Shown here: positions 33,294 to 42,251 of the stretch, in pieces
Layout: every line of letters begins with the position of its first letter
How positions within the stretch are numbered: the first letter of the stretch is position 1
Assembly: GCF_030519475.1 (NCBI RefSeq)
Contig: NZ_JAUMKD010000001.1
Span: 1,426,001-1,490,000, forward strand
Direction: 5' to 3'
Source: Micromonospora sp. C28SCA-DRY-2
GTDB lineage: Bacteria; Actinomycetota; Actinomycetes; Mycobacteriales; Micromonosporaceae
DNA length: 64,000 nt
Translations under genes and position numbers: made by a program
The notes under the pieces: model-generated
What the model was told of the DNA's origin: nothing
The model's input: the letters and a program-made list of their open reading frames with translations, nothing else
Database searches by the model: none

Positions 33294-34580
33294 GTGAGCA
33301 CGCCGACCCGGGTCTACATCGCCCGCCTCGCCGGCGTCGCCGTCTTCGACCCCAACGGCGACCAGGTGGGCCGGGTCCGCGACGCGGTGGCCCGGTTGCG
33401 GCCCACCCAGCGCCCGCCGGAGGTGGTGGGCCTGGTCGCCGAGATGCCGATGCGCCGGCGGATCTTCCTCTCCATCAACCGGATCACGTCGATCGACGCG
33501 GACGCGGTGGTGCTCGGCACCGGCACGCTTAACCTGCGCCGCTTCGAGAAGCGCCCCAACGAGCTGCTGGTGCTCCAGGAACTGCTGGACCGGCGGGTGC
33601 AGATCGACCCGGGCGGTCAGCCCGGTGCGGTGGTCGACGTGGCGATGGAGTGCAGCCGCGGCGGCGAGTGGTCGCTGACCCGGGTGGCGGTCCGCGAGCA
33701 GACCGGCCGGCTGGGCCGCCGCGGCCACCTCCAGCAGGTCGAGTGGGAGCGGGTCCGGGGGTTGAGCGGCATCGCCGACACCCGGGGCACCGCCAACCTG
33801 CTCTCGGTGCTGGAGGACATGCGCCCCGCCGACCTGGCCAACGCCCTGCAGGACCTGCCCGACGCGCGGCGCAACGAGGTGGCCGCCGCCCTGGACGACG
33901 AGCGGCTCGCCGACGTGCTCAGCGAGCTGCCCGAGCACGACCAGGTGGAGATCCTGGCCGCGCTGGACCGGGAACGGGCCGCCGACGTGCTGGAGGAGAT
34001 GGACCCGGACGACGCCGCCGACCTGCTCAGCGAGCTGACCCCGCCGGAGCAGGACGTGCTGCTCGACCTGATGCAGCCGGACGAGGCCGACCCGGTCCGC
34101 CAGCTGCTGAAGTACACCCCCGGCACGGCGGGCAGCGTGATGACCTCGGAGCCGGTGATCCTGCCGCCGGACGCGACAGTGGCGGAGGCGCTGGCCCGGA
34201 TCCGCGAACCGCAGCTCTCCCCGGCGGTCGCCGCGCAGGTGTTCGTGACCCGCGCGCCGATGACCACGCCGACCGGCCGCTACCTCGGCATGGTGCACTT
34301 CCAGCGGTTGCTCCGGGAACCGCCGGCCGACATGCTCGGCGGGGTGGTGGTCAACGACATCGACCCGCTGCGGCCGACCACCCCGCTGCCGGAGATCACC
34401 CGCCGGATGGCCACCTACGACCTGGTCGCCATGCCGGTGATCGACCGGAACAACCGGCTGGTCGGCGCGGTCACCGTCGACGACGTGCTGGACCACTCGC
34501 TGCCCCGGGACTGGCGCGACCGGGACGCCATGACCGGCCCGACCAACTCGGACGCGGTGCTGGACGGCGCGGATGGTTGA
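33294..34580 (+). CDS. MgtE-like protein: PRC-barrel, MgtE N-terminal and CBS domains, no membrane part
   Basis: A 428-residue cytoplasmic protein: PRC-barrel-like N-terminal part (VAVFDPNGDQVGRVRDAV), another barrel-like repeat at about 105-160, an MgtE N-terminal superhelix (ADLANALQDLPDARRNEVAAAL, repeated DLLSELPEHD-type helices) at about 170-285, and two CBS motifs (GSVMTSEPVIL; VAMPVIDRNNRLVGAVTVDDV). The membrane transport domain of MgtE is absent, so it may regulate or partner the DUF1003 membrane protein whose gene overlaps by 8 nt. Orthologue position of mycobacterial Rv1232c. Confidence 0.88.
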   Translation: MSTPTRVYIARLAGVAVFDPNGDQVGRVRDAVARLRPTQRPPEVVGLVAEMPMRRRIFLSINRITSIDADAVVLGTGTLNLRRFEKRPNELLVLQELLDRRVQIDPGGQPGAVVDVAMECSRGGEWSLTRVAVREQTGRLGRRGHLQQVEWERVRGLSGIADTRGTANLLSVLEDMRPADLANALQDLPDARRNEVAAALDDERLADVLSELPEHDQVEILAALDRERAADVLEEMDPDDAADLLSELTPPEQDVLLDLMQPDEADPVRQLLKYTPGTAGSVMTSEPVILPPDATVAEALARIREPQLSPAVAAQVFVTRAPMTTPTGRYLGMVHFQRLLREPPADMLGGVVVNDIDPLRPTTPLPEITRRMATYDLVAMPVIDRNNRLVGAVTVDDVLDHSLPRDWRDRDAMTGPTNSDAVLDGADG

Positions 34581-35187
34581 GCGACGGGCGGAGCGGCTGG
34601 ACCAGCCGCGCGAGCCCCGGAGCCTGAAGCTGCCCCGGTTCGACCCGGAGGCCTTCGGCCGGTGGTCGGAGGGGATCGCCCGGGGCATGGGCACGGCGAA
34701 CTTCATCGTCTACATGACGGTGGTGATCCTGCTGTGGTTCGGCTGGAACACGCTGGCCCCGGCGCACCTGCGCTTCGACCCGTACACCTTCACGTTCCTC
34801 ACCCTGATGCTGTCGTTGCAGGCCAGCTACGCGGCGCCGCTGATCCTGCTGGCCCAGAACCGGCAGGCGGACCGGGACCGGTTGGCGCTGGAGGAGGACC
34901 GGCGCCGGGCCACCATGCAGAAGGCCGACACCGAGTACCTGGCCCGGGAGATCGCCGCGCTGCGGATCGCGATGGGTGAGGTGGCCACCCGGGACTTCCT
35001 CCGCTCGGAGCTGGCCCGGCTGGCCGAGGAGCTGGACGAGGCGGGGCAGCGCCGGCAGCGGCTGGAGCGCCGCCAGCAGGAGCGGGCCGCGCAGCGGGCG
35101 GCCGGCGCCGGCGACGCCCTGGAGGAGCCCCGCGACGAGCTGGACGGCGACTGGGCCCGGGACGGCCGGCCGGAGGGTGGGGGCTGA
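34573..35187 (+). CDS. DUF1003 membrane protein
   Basis: A 204-residue DUF1003 protein: two membrane helices (NFIVYMTVVILLWFGWN and FLTLMLSLQASYAAPLILL) with the conserved QASYAAPLILLAQNRQADRDR segment between them and the cytoplasmic tail, which is a long charged coiled coil (LARLAEELDEAGQRRQRLERR). It overlaps the MgtE-like gene, so the two are coupled. Function unknown; together they may form an Mg2+-related unit (inference). Confidence 0.88.
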   Translation: MVERRAERLDQPREPRSLKLPRFDPEAFGRWSEGIARGMGTANFIVYMTVVILLWFGWNTLAPAHLRFDPYTFTFLTLMLSLQASYAAPLILLAQNRQADRDRLALEEDRRRATMQKADTEYLAREIAALRIAMGEVATRDFLRSELARLAEELDEAGQRRQRLERRQQERAAQRAAGAGDALEEPRDELDGDWARDGRPEGGG

Positions 35188-35382
35188 GCGCGGCGGCACC
35201 CTGCCCGGCGCGTCAGAACGCCGCGCGCCTCAAGGGGCCAGGCGAGCGGCGTTCGCCTCGATCGTCCCACTTCGTGCGGTACGCGTCCAGACCCCGGCGG
35301 CCCCGCCCGGGCGTCATCGATTCGCTCACACCGACCCCCGCTGGCGGCGGTGCGGGACGGCCCTCGACGTAGCATTGCGGGC

Positions 35383-36531
35383 ATGTCAGCACCCGTCAGC
35401 ACCGTCTCCGACGCGATCCAGGCCGCGCTGGCCACCGTCAACGACCCGGAGATCCGCCGGCCGATCACCGAGCTCGGCATGGTCCGCTCCGCCACTGTCG
35501 GCGACGACGGTGTGGTGCGGGTCGAGCTGCTGCTCACCGTCGCCGGCTGCCCGCTGCGGGACAAGCTGCGCGCGGACATCACCGCTGCCGTCGGCGCGGT
35601 GCCCGGGGTGACCGGTGTCGAGATCGACTTCGGCGTGATGAGCCCGGAGCAGCGCCAGCAGCTCCAGGCGAAGCTGCGCGGCGGAGGCGCCACCGAGGAG
35701 CCGGTCATCCCGTTCGCCCAGCCCGGCTCCCGCACCCGGGTGTACGCGGTCGCCAGCGGCAAGGGCGGCGTCGGCAAGTCCAGCGTGACTGTCAACCTGG
35801 CCGCGGCGCTGGCCGCCCGCGGGCTCTCCGTCGGCGTGGTCGACGCGGACATCTACGGCCACTCGGTGCCCCGGATGCTCGGCGCCGACGGCCGGCCCAC
35901 CCGGGTCGAAGACATGATCATGCCGCCGCAGGCGCACGGCGTGAAGGTCATCTCGATCGGCATGTTCACCGCCGGCAACGCCGCCGTGGTGTGGCGCGGC
36001 CCGATGCTGCACCGGGCGTTGCAGCAGTTCCTCGCCGACGTCTACTGGGGCGACCTGGACGTGCTCCTGCTCGACCTGCCCCCGGGCACCGGCGACGTGG
36101 CCATCTCGCTGGCCCAGCTGCTGCCCAACTCCGAGATCCTGGTGGTCACCACGCCGCAGGCGGCGGCCGCCGAGGTGGCCGAGCGGGCCGGCGCGATCGC
36201 CCTGCAGACCCACCAGCGGGTGGTCGGCGTCATCGAGAACATGTCCTGGCTGGAGCTGCCGGACGGGTCCCGGATGGAGGTCTTCGGCGCGGGCGGCGGC
36301 GCGACGGTCGCCGAGTCGCTGACGAAGACGATCGGCGCCCAGGTGCCCCTGCTCGGCCAGATCCCGCTGGACACCCGGGTCCGCGAGGCCGGCGACGAGG
36401 GCAACCCGATCGTGCTGGCCGAGCCGGAGTCGCCGGCCGCGGTGGCGCTCGGCCAGGTGGCCGACCGGCTCGCCGTCCGCCGCGAGTCGCTGCTCGGCAA
36501 GCCGCTGGGCCTCAAGCCCGCCGGCCGCTGA
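35383..36531 (+). CDS. mrp: Mrp/NBP35-family iron-sulfur carrier ATPase
   Basis: A 382-residue protein: N-terminal MIP18/DUF59 domain (about 6-85, ELGMVRSATV and GCPLRDKL) and the ParA-like ATPase domain with the deviant Walker A SGKGGVGKSSV at about 127, switch LPPGTGDVAISLAQLL and later NMSWLELPDGSR. The usual CxxC near the C-terminus of many Mrp proteins is not seen, as in some actinobacterial members. It is thought to load iron-sulfur clusters into target proteins. ATG 35383 has TAGCAT 7 nt upstream. Same position as Rv1229c in mycobacteria. Confidence 0.92.
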   Translation: MSAPVSTVSDAIQAALATVNDPEIRRPITELGMVRSATVGDDGVVRVELLLTVAGCPLRDKLRADITAAVGAVPGVTGVEIDFGVMSPEQRQQLQAKLRGGGATEEPVIPFAQPGSRTRVYAVASGKGGVGKSSVTVNLAAALAARGLSVGVVDADIYGHSVPRMLGADGRPTRVEDMIMPPQAHGVKVISIGMFTAGNAAVVWRGPMLHRALQQFLADVYWGDLDVLLLDLPPGTGDVAISLAQLLPNSEILVVTTPQAAAAEVAERAGAIALQTHQRVVGVIENMSWLELPDGSRMEVFGAGGGATVAESLTKTIGAQVPLLGQIPLDTRVREAGDEGNPIVLAEPESPAAVALGQVADRLAVRRESLLGKPLGLKPAGR

Positions 36532-36707
36532 CCCGCCCGGCTCCGGGCGCGCGCGGTTCTGCCGCGTCCCGACCGCCGCGCCGCCCCGCCCGTCCTGCCA
36601 CCGGGCGGCCCTGAGGCCGCCCCACCCGGCCGCCCCGCCGCCCAGACGACCGGCCGGGGTGGCCTCGGCACGCACGGTGCGGACGGCGCTGCGCGGGTCG
36701 CCCGGGC

Positions 36708-37130
36708 TCAGGTGGCGTCGTCGTAGCTGACCCGCGGCGCGGGTGCCGGGGCGCCGCCGGTGGCGGTGGCCGGCCGGCTGCCGCTCGACCGGAGGTCGGC
36801 GGCGTTGGCGACGTCCTTCAGCTCGTTGTGCACGCCGGTGACGTCCGCCCGCAGGTTGTCGTAGACGCCCTGCAGCGGCTTCCGGATCGCCTGCTCGTCC
36901 TCCTCGCTGAGCAGGTGCTTGCGGATGAACGCCTTGGGGTGCAGGTCCTCCAGCTGGATGTCGGTGCCCAGCTCCTTGCTCAGGTCGCTGGTGGCGTTGC
37001 GGGCCATGTTGCGCAGGTTGCGCACCATCCGCAGGCCGTCGTTGATCACCGCGGGCAGCCGGTCGCCGAAGATCAGCAGCGCCAGGAGCAGCAGCCCACC
37101 GATCTCCCACATGTTCAGGTTGTCGAGCAC
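36708..37130 (-). CDS. tatB: Sec-independent protein translocase TatB
   Basis: A 140-residue TatB: N-terminal membrane helix MWEIGGLLLLALLIFGDRLP, then the amphipathic helix INDGLRMVRNLRNMA and a cytoplasmic tail ending in a Pro/Ala-rich part. TatB recognises twin-arginine signal peptides with TatC. GTG 37130 has GGGGGG 6 nt upstream. It lies directly downstream of htrA in the same direction, the order found in mycobacteria (htrA-tatB), although tatA and tatC are elsewhere. Confidence 0.9.
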   Translation of the reverse strand: MLDNLNMWEIGGLLLLALLIFGDRLPAVINDGLRMVRNLRNMARNATSDLSKELGTDIQLEDLHPKAFIRKHLLSEEDEQAIRKPLQGVYDNLRADVTGVHNELKDVANAADLRSSGSRPATATGGAPAPAPRVSYDDAT

Positions 37131-37204
37131 TGCGGGCCCCCCTCTCGGCGTCAGCGCCAAGACTACGCACGTCGGACGCCGGACCGGGAGGGGGTGACCG
37201 CCCG

Positions 37205-38515
37205 CTACTTCGCGTCTGCGGCGAGCGTCACCGACGCGTTCAGCCGGTCCGAGCCGCGGCGGTACTCCACGGTCACCACCGAGCCCGGGGCGAACTTGCG
37301 GACCAGGGCGATCAGATCGGTCGGTTCGGTCATCGGCCGCCCGTTCAGCTTCAGGATCACGTCGCCGGCCTTGAGGCCGGCGTCGGCCGCCGGCCCGGAC
37401 GGCTCCACCGTCACCAGCCGGACACCGCTGCCGCTGGCCGCGCCGGGGCCGCCGACCTGGGCGCCGATCACGGTACGCCGGGCCTTGCCGGTGCCGATGA
37501 TGTCCTGCGTGATCCGCTTGGCCTGGTTGATCGGGATGGCGAAGGCGAGGCCGATGTTGCCCGCCTCCTGCCCGTCGGCGACCAGCGACTTGATCGTCGA
37601 GTTCACCCCGATCACCCGGCCGGCGCCGTCCACCAGTGGCCCGCCCGAGTTGCCGTGGTTGACCGCGGCGTCGGTCTGGATGGCCGCGTAGTAGCGCACC
37701 GGGCCGCCCGGCTCCCCCGCCTGCATGGTCCGGTCGAGCGCGCTGACGATGCCCGCGGTGACCGTGTTGGCCAGCGAGAGCGGCGAGCCGATGGCCAGCA
37801 CCGGGTCGCCCACCGCGAGCGCGTCGGAGTCGCCGAACTCCACCGGCCGCAGCCCGGTGCGGGCCACCTTGATCACCGCGATGTCGGACTCCGGGTCCTG
37901 CCCGACCAGGGTGGCCGCGGCCGAGGTGCCGTCGTTGAAGATCACCGAAGCCTTGCCGGTGCCGCCCGCGACCACGTGGTCGTTGGTGATCACGTGGCCG
38001 TCCGCGCTGGCGATGAAGCCGGAGCCCTCGCTCGTGCCGCCGACGCCGCTCACCCGCACGGTCACCACGCTGGGCAGCACCCGTTCGGCGACGCCGGCCA
38101 GCGACTCCGGCTTGCGCTGGGCCAGCCCGGGCGCCTGCGGGTCGGCGCCGAGCACGGTACCCCCGGCGGCGCCGCCGCGAACCGCGAAGGCGTAGCCGAG
38201 CGCGCCGCCGAGGCCGCCCGCGAGCAGCGCGGTGATCAGCGGGATGAGCAGCAGTTGGCGCAGCGACGGGCGGCCCGGGGCGTCCGGGTCGGTGACCGGT
38301 TCCGGCTCGGTGCCGGGGCCGGGCGCGGCCGGGAGCACCACCGCGGCCGGGGCGGCCGGGTCGCGCCACGGGTCGGCGAGCGCGTCGGACCACCAGGGCG
38401 AGGTGGTGCCGGTGCCGTGCGGTGCCGTCGGCGCAGGCGGCGGGTACGCCGGCGCCGGCGGTCCCGCCGGCGTCGGGCTCCCACCGGGCTGGCGCCAGTC
38501 CCAGCCGTCGGTCAC
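37205..38515 (-). CDS. htrA: HtrA/DegP-like serine protease with PDZ domain
   Basis: A 436-residue membrane-anchored protease: Pro-rich cytoplasmic part to about residue 85, one membrane helix (LLLIPLITALLAGGLGGALGYAF), trypsin-like domain at about 130-310 with catalytic His (VITNDHVVAGG), Asp (ESDIAVIKV) and Ser (NHGNSGGPL), and a PDZ domain (GLKAGDVILKLNG). It degrades or regulates misfolded envelope proteins. GTG 38515 chosen. In mycobacteria sigE and rseA precede htrA; here they are missing and an O-methyltransferase gene faces it directly. Confidence 0.93.
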   Translation of the reverse strand: MTDGWDWRQPGGSPTPAGPPAPAYPPPAPTAPHGTGTTSPWWSDALADPWRDPAAPAAVVLPAAPGPGTEPEPVTDPDAPGRPSLRQLLLIPLITALLAGGLGGALGYAFAVRGGAAGGTVLGADPQAPGLAQRKPESLAGVAERVLPSVVTVRVSGVGGTSEGSGFIASADGHVITNDHVVAGGTGKASVIFNDGTSAAATLVGQDPESDIAVIKVARTGLRPVEFGDSDALAVGDPVLAIGSPLSLANTVTAGIVSALDRTMQAGEPGGPVRYYAAIQTDAAVNHGNSGGPLVDGAGRVIGVNSTIKSLVADGQEAGNIGLAFAIPINQAKRITQDIIGTGKARRTVIGAQVGGPGAASGSGVRLVTVEPSGPAADAGLKAGDVILKLNGRPMTEPTDLIALVRKFAPGSVVTVEYRRGSDRLNASVTLAADAK

Positions 38516-38750
38516 GTCGGTCCTCCCAGTCCGTCCCCGGATCCCGCCCGCGACGACCCGGCGACAGGTCGGCCCGGTCGCGACCGGCGGGATACCGTCT
38601 CCAGGATTGCACGGATGCCCCGGGTGGAGTCAGCGGTTGCCACCCGTGATCGTCCGCGGCGGGACGCGCGGCTGCGTGGGTCGGGGCTCGCCTCTAGGCT
38701 CACAGTGCCAACCCGCCCCTCGCACCATTCGCGCCGCCCGGAGGTGTCCC

Positions 38751-39401
38751 ATCGCCACGGTCGCCGGTTCCGGCAGTTCGACGACCCAGGCTCTGCAGTT
38801 CGCCGAGTCGTACGCCGCCGAGGATCTCGTGCTGCGCACCGCCCGCAGCCTCGCCCGCGAGGTCGGTCTCGACGCGGTGACCCCCGGCGCGGGCGCCGCA
38901 CTGCGGCTGCTCGCCGCCGCCGGCAACGCCCGGGCCGTGGTGGAGATCGGCACCGGCACCGGGGTCAGCGGGGTGTGGCTGCTGCGCGGCATGCGCGCCG
39001 ACGGCGTCCTCACCACCATCGACGTCGAGGTGGAGCACCAGCGGATCGCCCGGCGGATCTTCACCGAGGCGGGCTTCCCGGCGGGCCGGACCCGGATCAT
39101 CACCGGTCGGGCGCTGGACGTGCTGCCCCGGCTCGCCGACGGCGCGTACGACCTGGTCTTCGTCGACGCCGAGTCGACCGGCTTCGCCGCCTGCGTGGAC
39201 GCCGCGCTGCGGCTGCTGCGCCCGGGCGGGGTGCTCGCGCTCAACGGCACGCTGGCCGGCGGCCGGATCGGCGACCCGGCCGCCCGCGACGTGGAGACGG
39301 TGACCATCCGCGAGACGATCAAGGCGATCCGGGAGTCGGAGCACTGGATCCCGGCGCTGCTGCCGCTCGGGCACGGGCTGCTCGCCGCCGTGAAGTGCTG
39401 A
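38751..39401 (+). CDS. O-methyltransferase, possibly starting at ATC
   Basis: A SAM-dependent O-methyltransferase of the CCoAOMT-like family (216 residues): VVEIGTGTGVSGVWLLRGM (motif I), TTIDVEVEHQRIARRIF, and YDLVFVDAE in motif IV. Homologous in position to mycobacterial Rv1220c. No ATG, GTG or TTG in frame lies between the TAGGCT promoter hexamer (38695-38700) and the conserved part. ATC at 38751 follows a perfect GGAGG (38740-38744) by 6 nt and is followed by Ala-Thr-Val-Ala-Gly, where I would expect Met. So it uses an AUC start, or ATG has mutated to ATC. An upstream GTG would lie ahead of the promoter hexamer. Confidence 0.82.
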   Translation: MATVAGSGSSTTQALQFAESYAAEDLVLRTARSLAREVGLDAVTPGAGAALRLLAAAGNARAVVEIGTGTGVSGVWLLRGMRADGVLTTIDVEVEHQRIARRIFTEAGFPAGRTRIITGRALDVLPRLADGAYDLVFVDAESTGFAACVDAALRLLRPGGVLALNGTLAGGRIGDPAARDVETVTIRETIKAIRESEHWIPALLPLGHGLLAAVKC

Positions 39402-39446
39402 CCGGGCAGGCACCCCGGTCCGCCGCACGCGGGCGTCGTCCGCCGG

Positions 39447-40922
39447 TCAGCCGAGCGTGGCCAGCCAGCGCAGCAGCGAGCGGACGCCCCAGCCGGTCGC
39501 GCCCCTGGTCAGCTCCGCGTCGTCGGCGTCCGCCCAGGACGGCGCGGACATGTCCACGTGCAGCCAGCGGTCGCGCAGGTCGCCGGTGAACTCGCGCAGG
39601 TAGAGCGCGGCCACCACCGAGCCGGCGCCCTGGGTCGGGGCGCTGTACAGGTCGGCCAGCTCGCTGCCCAGGTACTCGACGTAGTCGGTGGGCAGCGGCA
39701 TCCGCCAGGCCGCCTCCCCGGCCTCGGCCACCGCGGCCAGTACGGCGGCGGCCAGCTCGTCGTTCTCGCTGTAGAGCGCGCCGGTGCGCTTGCCCAGCGC
39801 CACCGCGTTGGCGCCGGTCAGCGTGGCCAGGTCGACCAGCAGGTCCGGCCGCAGCTCCTGGACGGCGTAGGCGAGCGCGTCGGCGAGCACCAGCCGGCCC
39901 TCGGCGTCGGAGTTGGTGGTCTCGCTGGTGGTCCCGCCGTAGTGGCGGACGATGTCGCCCGGGCGGAACGCCGAGCCGCTGACCATGTTCTCGGCCAGCG
40001 GGGCGAGCGCGGTGACCCGTACCGGCAGCCGCTGCGCCGCGGCGCCGACGGTGGCGGCCACCACCGCGGCCGCCCCGGCCATGTCCTTGCGCATCAGCTT
40101 CATCGCCGGCACCGGCTTGATCGAGATGCCACCGGTGTCGAAGGTGATGCCCTTGCCGACCAGCACCACGTGGGTGCGGGCGTCGGCCGGTCGCCAGTCC
40201 AGCTCGACCAGGCGCGGGCCGTGCGCCGAGCCGCCGCCCACGGCGAGGATGCCGCCGAAGCCCTCGGCGGCCAGCTCGGCCGGCTCGCGGACCCGCAGGT
40301 GCAGGTCCGGCACCTCGGCGGCGCGGGCGGCCACCTGCTCGGCGAACCACTGCGGGTTCTTCACCGAGGACGGGGTGTTGGTCAGGTCGCGGGCCCACCG
40401 GGTCAGCCCGGCGGTGGTTTGGGCCGCCTCGACCACGGCCCGGTGGGGCTCCGGGTCGGCCACCAGCAGGTCGACCCCGGCGAGCGCGGGCCGGTCGCCG
40501 GCGTCGGTCAGCCGGAACCGGTACGACGCCAGCAGCAGCCCTTCGGCGAGCCCCCGGACGGCGGCCGGAGACACGTCGGCCGGCAGCGCGATCGTGACGT
40601 GCGTCTCATCGGCGACGGCGCGGACCAGCGCGGCGCCGGCGCGCCGCCAGCTCGCCTCGTCGCCGTCCCCGGTGCCGAGCAGGACCAGCAGGGCGGGGGT
40701 CCGCCCCGGGCGGTACCGGGGGTGGAGTTCACCGGCCCGGCCGGTGAGCCGGGCGGCCGGGGCCAGCGCGCTGGCCTCCTCGACGACGCCGTCGGGCAGC
40801 GCCGTCGCGGTCGGCGCGGGCACGGCCGGAGCGTCGCCGCCCGTCCCCTCCCCAGCCGGACGAAGGGTCAGGACGAGGGTGTCGAGCCGGTCAGGCTCGA
40901 CGACCAGACGGATGGCGAGCAC
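39447..40922 (-). CDS. pepA: Leucyl aminopeptidase (M17)
   Basis: A 491-residue M17 metallo-aminopeptidase: N-terminal regulatory domain to about residue 175, catalytic domain with VLVGKGITFDTGGISIKP (metal ligands Lys and Asp), MRKDMAGAAAV, and the signature NSDAEGRLVLADAL, where Asp and Glu bind two metals. It releases N-terminal amino acids in the cytoplasm. GTG 40922 has GGAGG 11 nt upstream. Not part of the mycobacterial order, so probably an insertion in the syntenic block. Confidence 0.93.
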   Translation of the reverse strand: MLAIRLVVEPDRLDTLVLTLRPAGEGTGGDAPAVPAPTATALPDGVVEEASALAPAARLTGRAGELHPRYRPGRTPALLVLLGTGDGDEASWRRAGAALVRAVADETHVTIALPADVSPAAVRGLAEGLLLASYRFRLTDAGDRPALAGVDLLVADPEPHRAVVEAAQTTAGLTRWARDLTNTPSSVKNPQWFAEQVAARAAEVPDLHLRVREPAELAAEGFGGILAVGGGSAHGPRLVELDWRPADARTHVVLVGKGITFDTGGISIKPVPAMKLMRKDMAGAAAVVAATVGAAAQRLPVRVTALAPLAENMVSGSAFRPGDIVRHYGGTTSETTNSDAEGRLVLADALAYAVQELRPDLLVDLATLTGANAVALGKRTGALYSENDELAAAVLAAVAEAGEAAWRMPLPTDYVEYLGSELADLYSAPTQGAGSVVAALYLREFTGDLRDRWLHVDMSAPSWADADDAELTRGATGWGVRSLLRWLATLG

Positions 40923-40990
40923 GCGGGACCGTACCTCCAGGAAAGGGATCGCGGAGCGGGGATGACCCACGGCGCTCCGCGCCGGTGAAG

Positions 40991-41023
40991 CCCTGAGCCA
41001 CCGGCAGGGCCGGTGGCTCAGGG
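40991..41023 (-). terminator. Terminator hairpin
   Basis: Perfect 14-bp stem CCCTGAGCCACCGG (40991-41004) with 41010-41023 and loop CAGGG. It lies downstream of the DUF3117 gene on the minus strand and upstream of pepA. Confidence 0.8.
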
Positions 41024-41070
41024 TACGACGAACCGTCCGGGCGGCGGACGCCACCCGAACCGCTCCTCGC

Positions 41071-41238
41071 TCAGCCGGCGGCCGCCTTCAGCGCGTCACC
41101 GAGCGCGTTGGCCTCGTCGGGAGTCATCTCGACGACGAGCCGGCCACCGCCCTCCAGCGGGACCCGCATGACGATGCCCCGGCCCTCCTTGGTGACTTCC
41201 AGCGGACCGTCGCCCGTCCGCGGCTTCATCGCCGCCAT
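41071..41238 (-). CDS. DUF3117-family small protein
   Basis: A 55-residue protein almost invariant in actinobacteria: MAAMKPRTGDGPLEVTKEGR, then MRVPLEGGGRLVVEMTPDEANALGDAL in pieces. Function unknown. ATG 41238 has GGGGAGA 4 nt upstream. It occupies the place of Rv1211 next to the tag and O-methyltransferase genes in the syntenic block, and has its own terminator. Confidence 0.95.
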   Translation of the reverse strand: MAAMKPRTGDGPLEVTKEGRGIVMRVPLEGGGRLVVEMTPDEANALGDALKAAAG

Positions 41239-41428
41239 GTTGTCTCCCCTCAGACCTACACCAGGGTCGGTGGGTTGCCCCACAGCCACTTCGTCACGAC
41301 CACCCGCAACCTACGCGGGGGTGTCGACTGACGATTTTCCCTGATGAACACCGCCGGACCCAAACCGAAGCAGCATTGATGTAACAGCATCTAGCTTATC
41401 TTGAGAAGGCCTGTCACAATGTGCGGTC

Positions 41429-42247
41429 ATGCAGGCACGGTCGGCACTCTTCGACCTGTACGGCGACCACCTCCGGCCACGGGGTGGCCGTGCGCCGGTC
41501 GCCGCCCTGGTCAAGCTGCTGGCGCCGCTCGGGATCGCCCCGCCCGCCGTACGGACGGCGGTGTCCCGGATGGTGCGTCAGGGGTGGCTCGACCCGTGCC
41601 GGCTCACCTCCGGGCCGGGATATTCGATCACACCGAAAGCCGCCCGCCGGCTCGACGAGGCGGCGGCCCGGATCTACCGCACCGGCCGGGTCAGCTGGGA
41701 CGGCCGGTTCGACCTGCTCGTGCTGGAGGCGCCCGCGGGCCGCCGGGAACGCCAGCGGCTCGCCGCCAACCTGCGCTTCCTCGGCTACGGCACGCTCGAC
41801 GAGCAGACCTGGGTGGCCACCCGCCCGGCCGAGGACGTCGACCTGCTGCTCGCCGAGGCCGGCGTCCGGTTCGAGCGGTTCACCGCCGCGCACGCCTCGG
41901 GCACCCCGGGCGCGATGGGCGTGGTCCGCCGGGCCTGGGACCTCGCCGAGATCGGCCGGGCCTACGAGCAGTTCGTCGCCGAGCAGCGCCCGCTGCTGGC
42001 CGGCGTGACCGTGCGCAGCGGCGACGAGGAGGCGTACGCCGCCCGGTTCCGGCTGGTGCACGCGTGGCGTACCTTTCTGTTCCGGGACCCGCAGCTGCCG
42101 CCGGCACTGCTGCCCGAACGCTGGCCCGGCACCGCCGCGGCCAGCTTCTTCGACCGGCACGCCGCCCGGCTCCGGCCGGCCGCCGACCGGTACGTCGAGC
42201 AGTGCCTCGACGCCGGCAACCGCATCGTCCGACAGAAGGGTCGTTAG
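41429..42247 (+). CDS. PaaX-family transcriptional regulator
   Basis: A 272-residue PaaX-type protein: N-terminal winged helix (ALFDLYGDHL, LAPLGIAPPAVRTAVSRMVRQGWL) and a C-terminal PaaX-like part (AWDLAEIGRAYEQFV, FLFRDPQLPPALLPERWPG). PaaX represses phenylacetate catabolism and binds phenylacetyl-CoA. ATG 41429 has CACAAT 8 nt upstream. The enoyl-CoA hydratase gene follows after 4 nt, suggesting a small paa-like operon without the paaABCDE genes. Confidence 0.88.
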   Translation: MQARSALFDLYGDHLRPRGGRAPVAALVKLLAPLGIAPPAVRTAVSRMVRQGWLDPCRLTSGPGYSITPKAARRLDEAAARIYRTGRVSWDGRFDLLVLEAPAGRRERQRLAANLRFLGYGTLDEQTWVATRPAEDVDLLLAEAGVRFERFTAAHASGTPGAMGVVRRAWDLAEIGRAYEQFVAEQRPLLAGVTVRSGDEEAYAARFRLVHAWRTFLFRDPQLPPALLPERWPGTAAASFFDRHAARLRPAADRYVEQCLDAGNRIVRQKGR

Positions 42248-42251
42248 AGAC

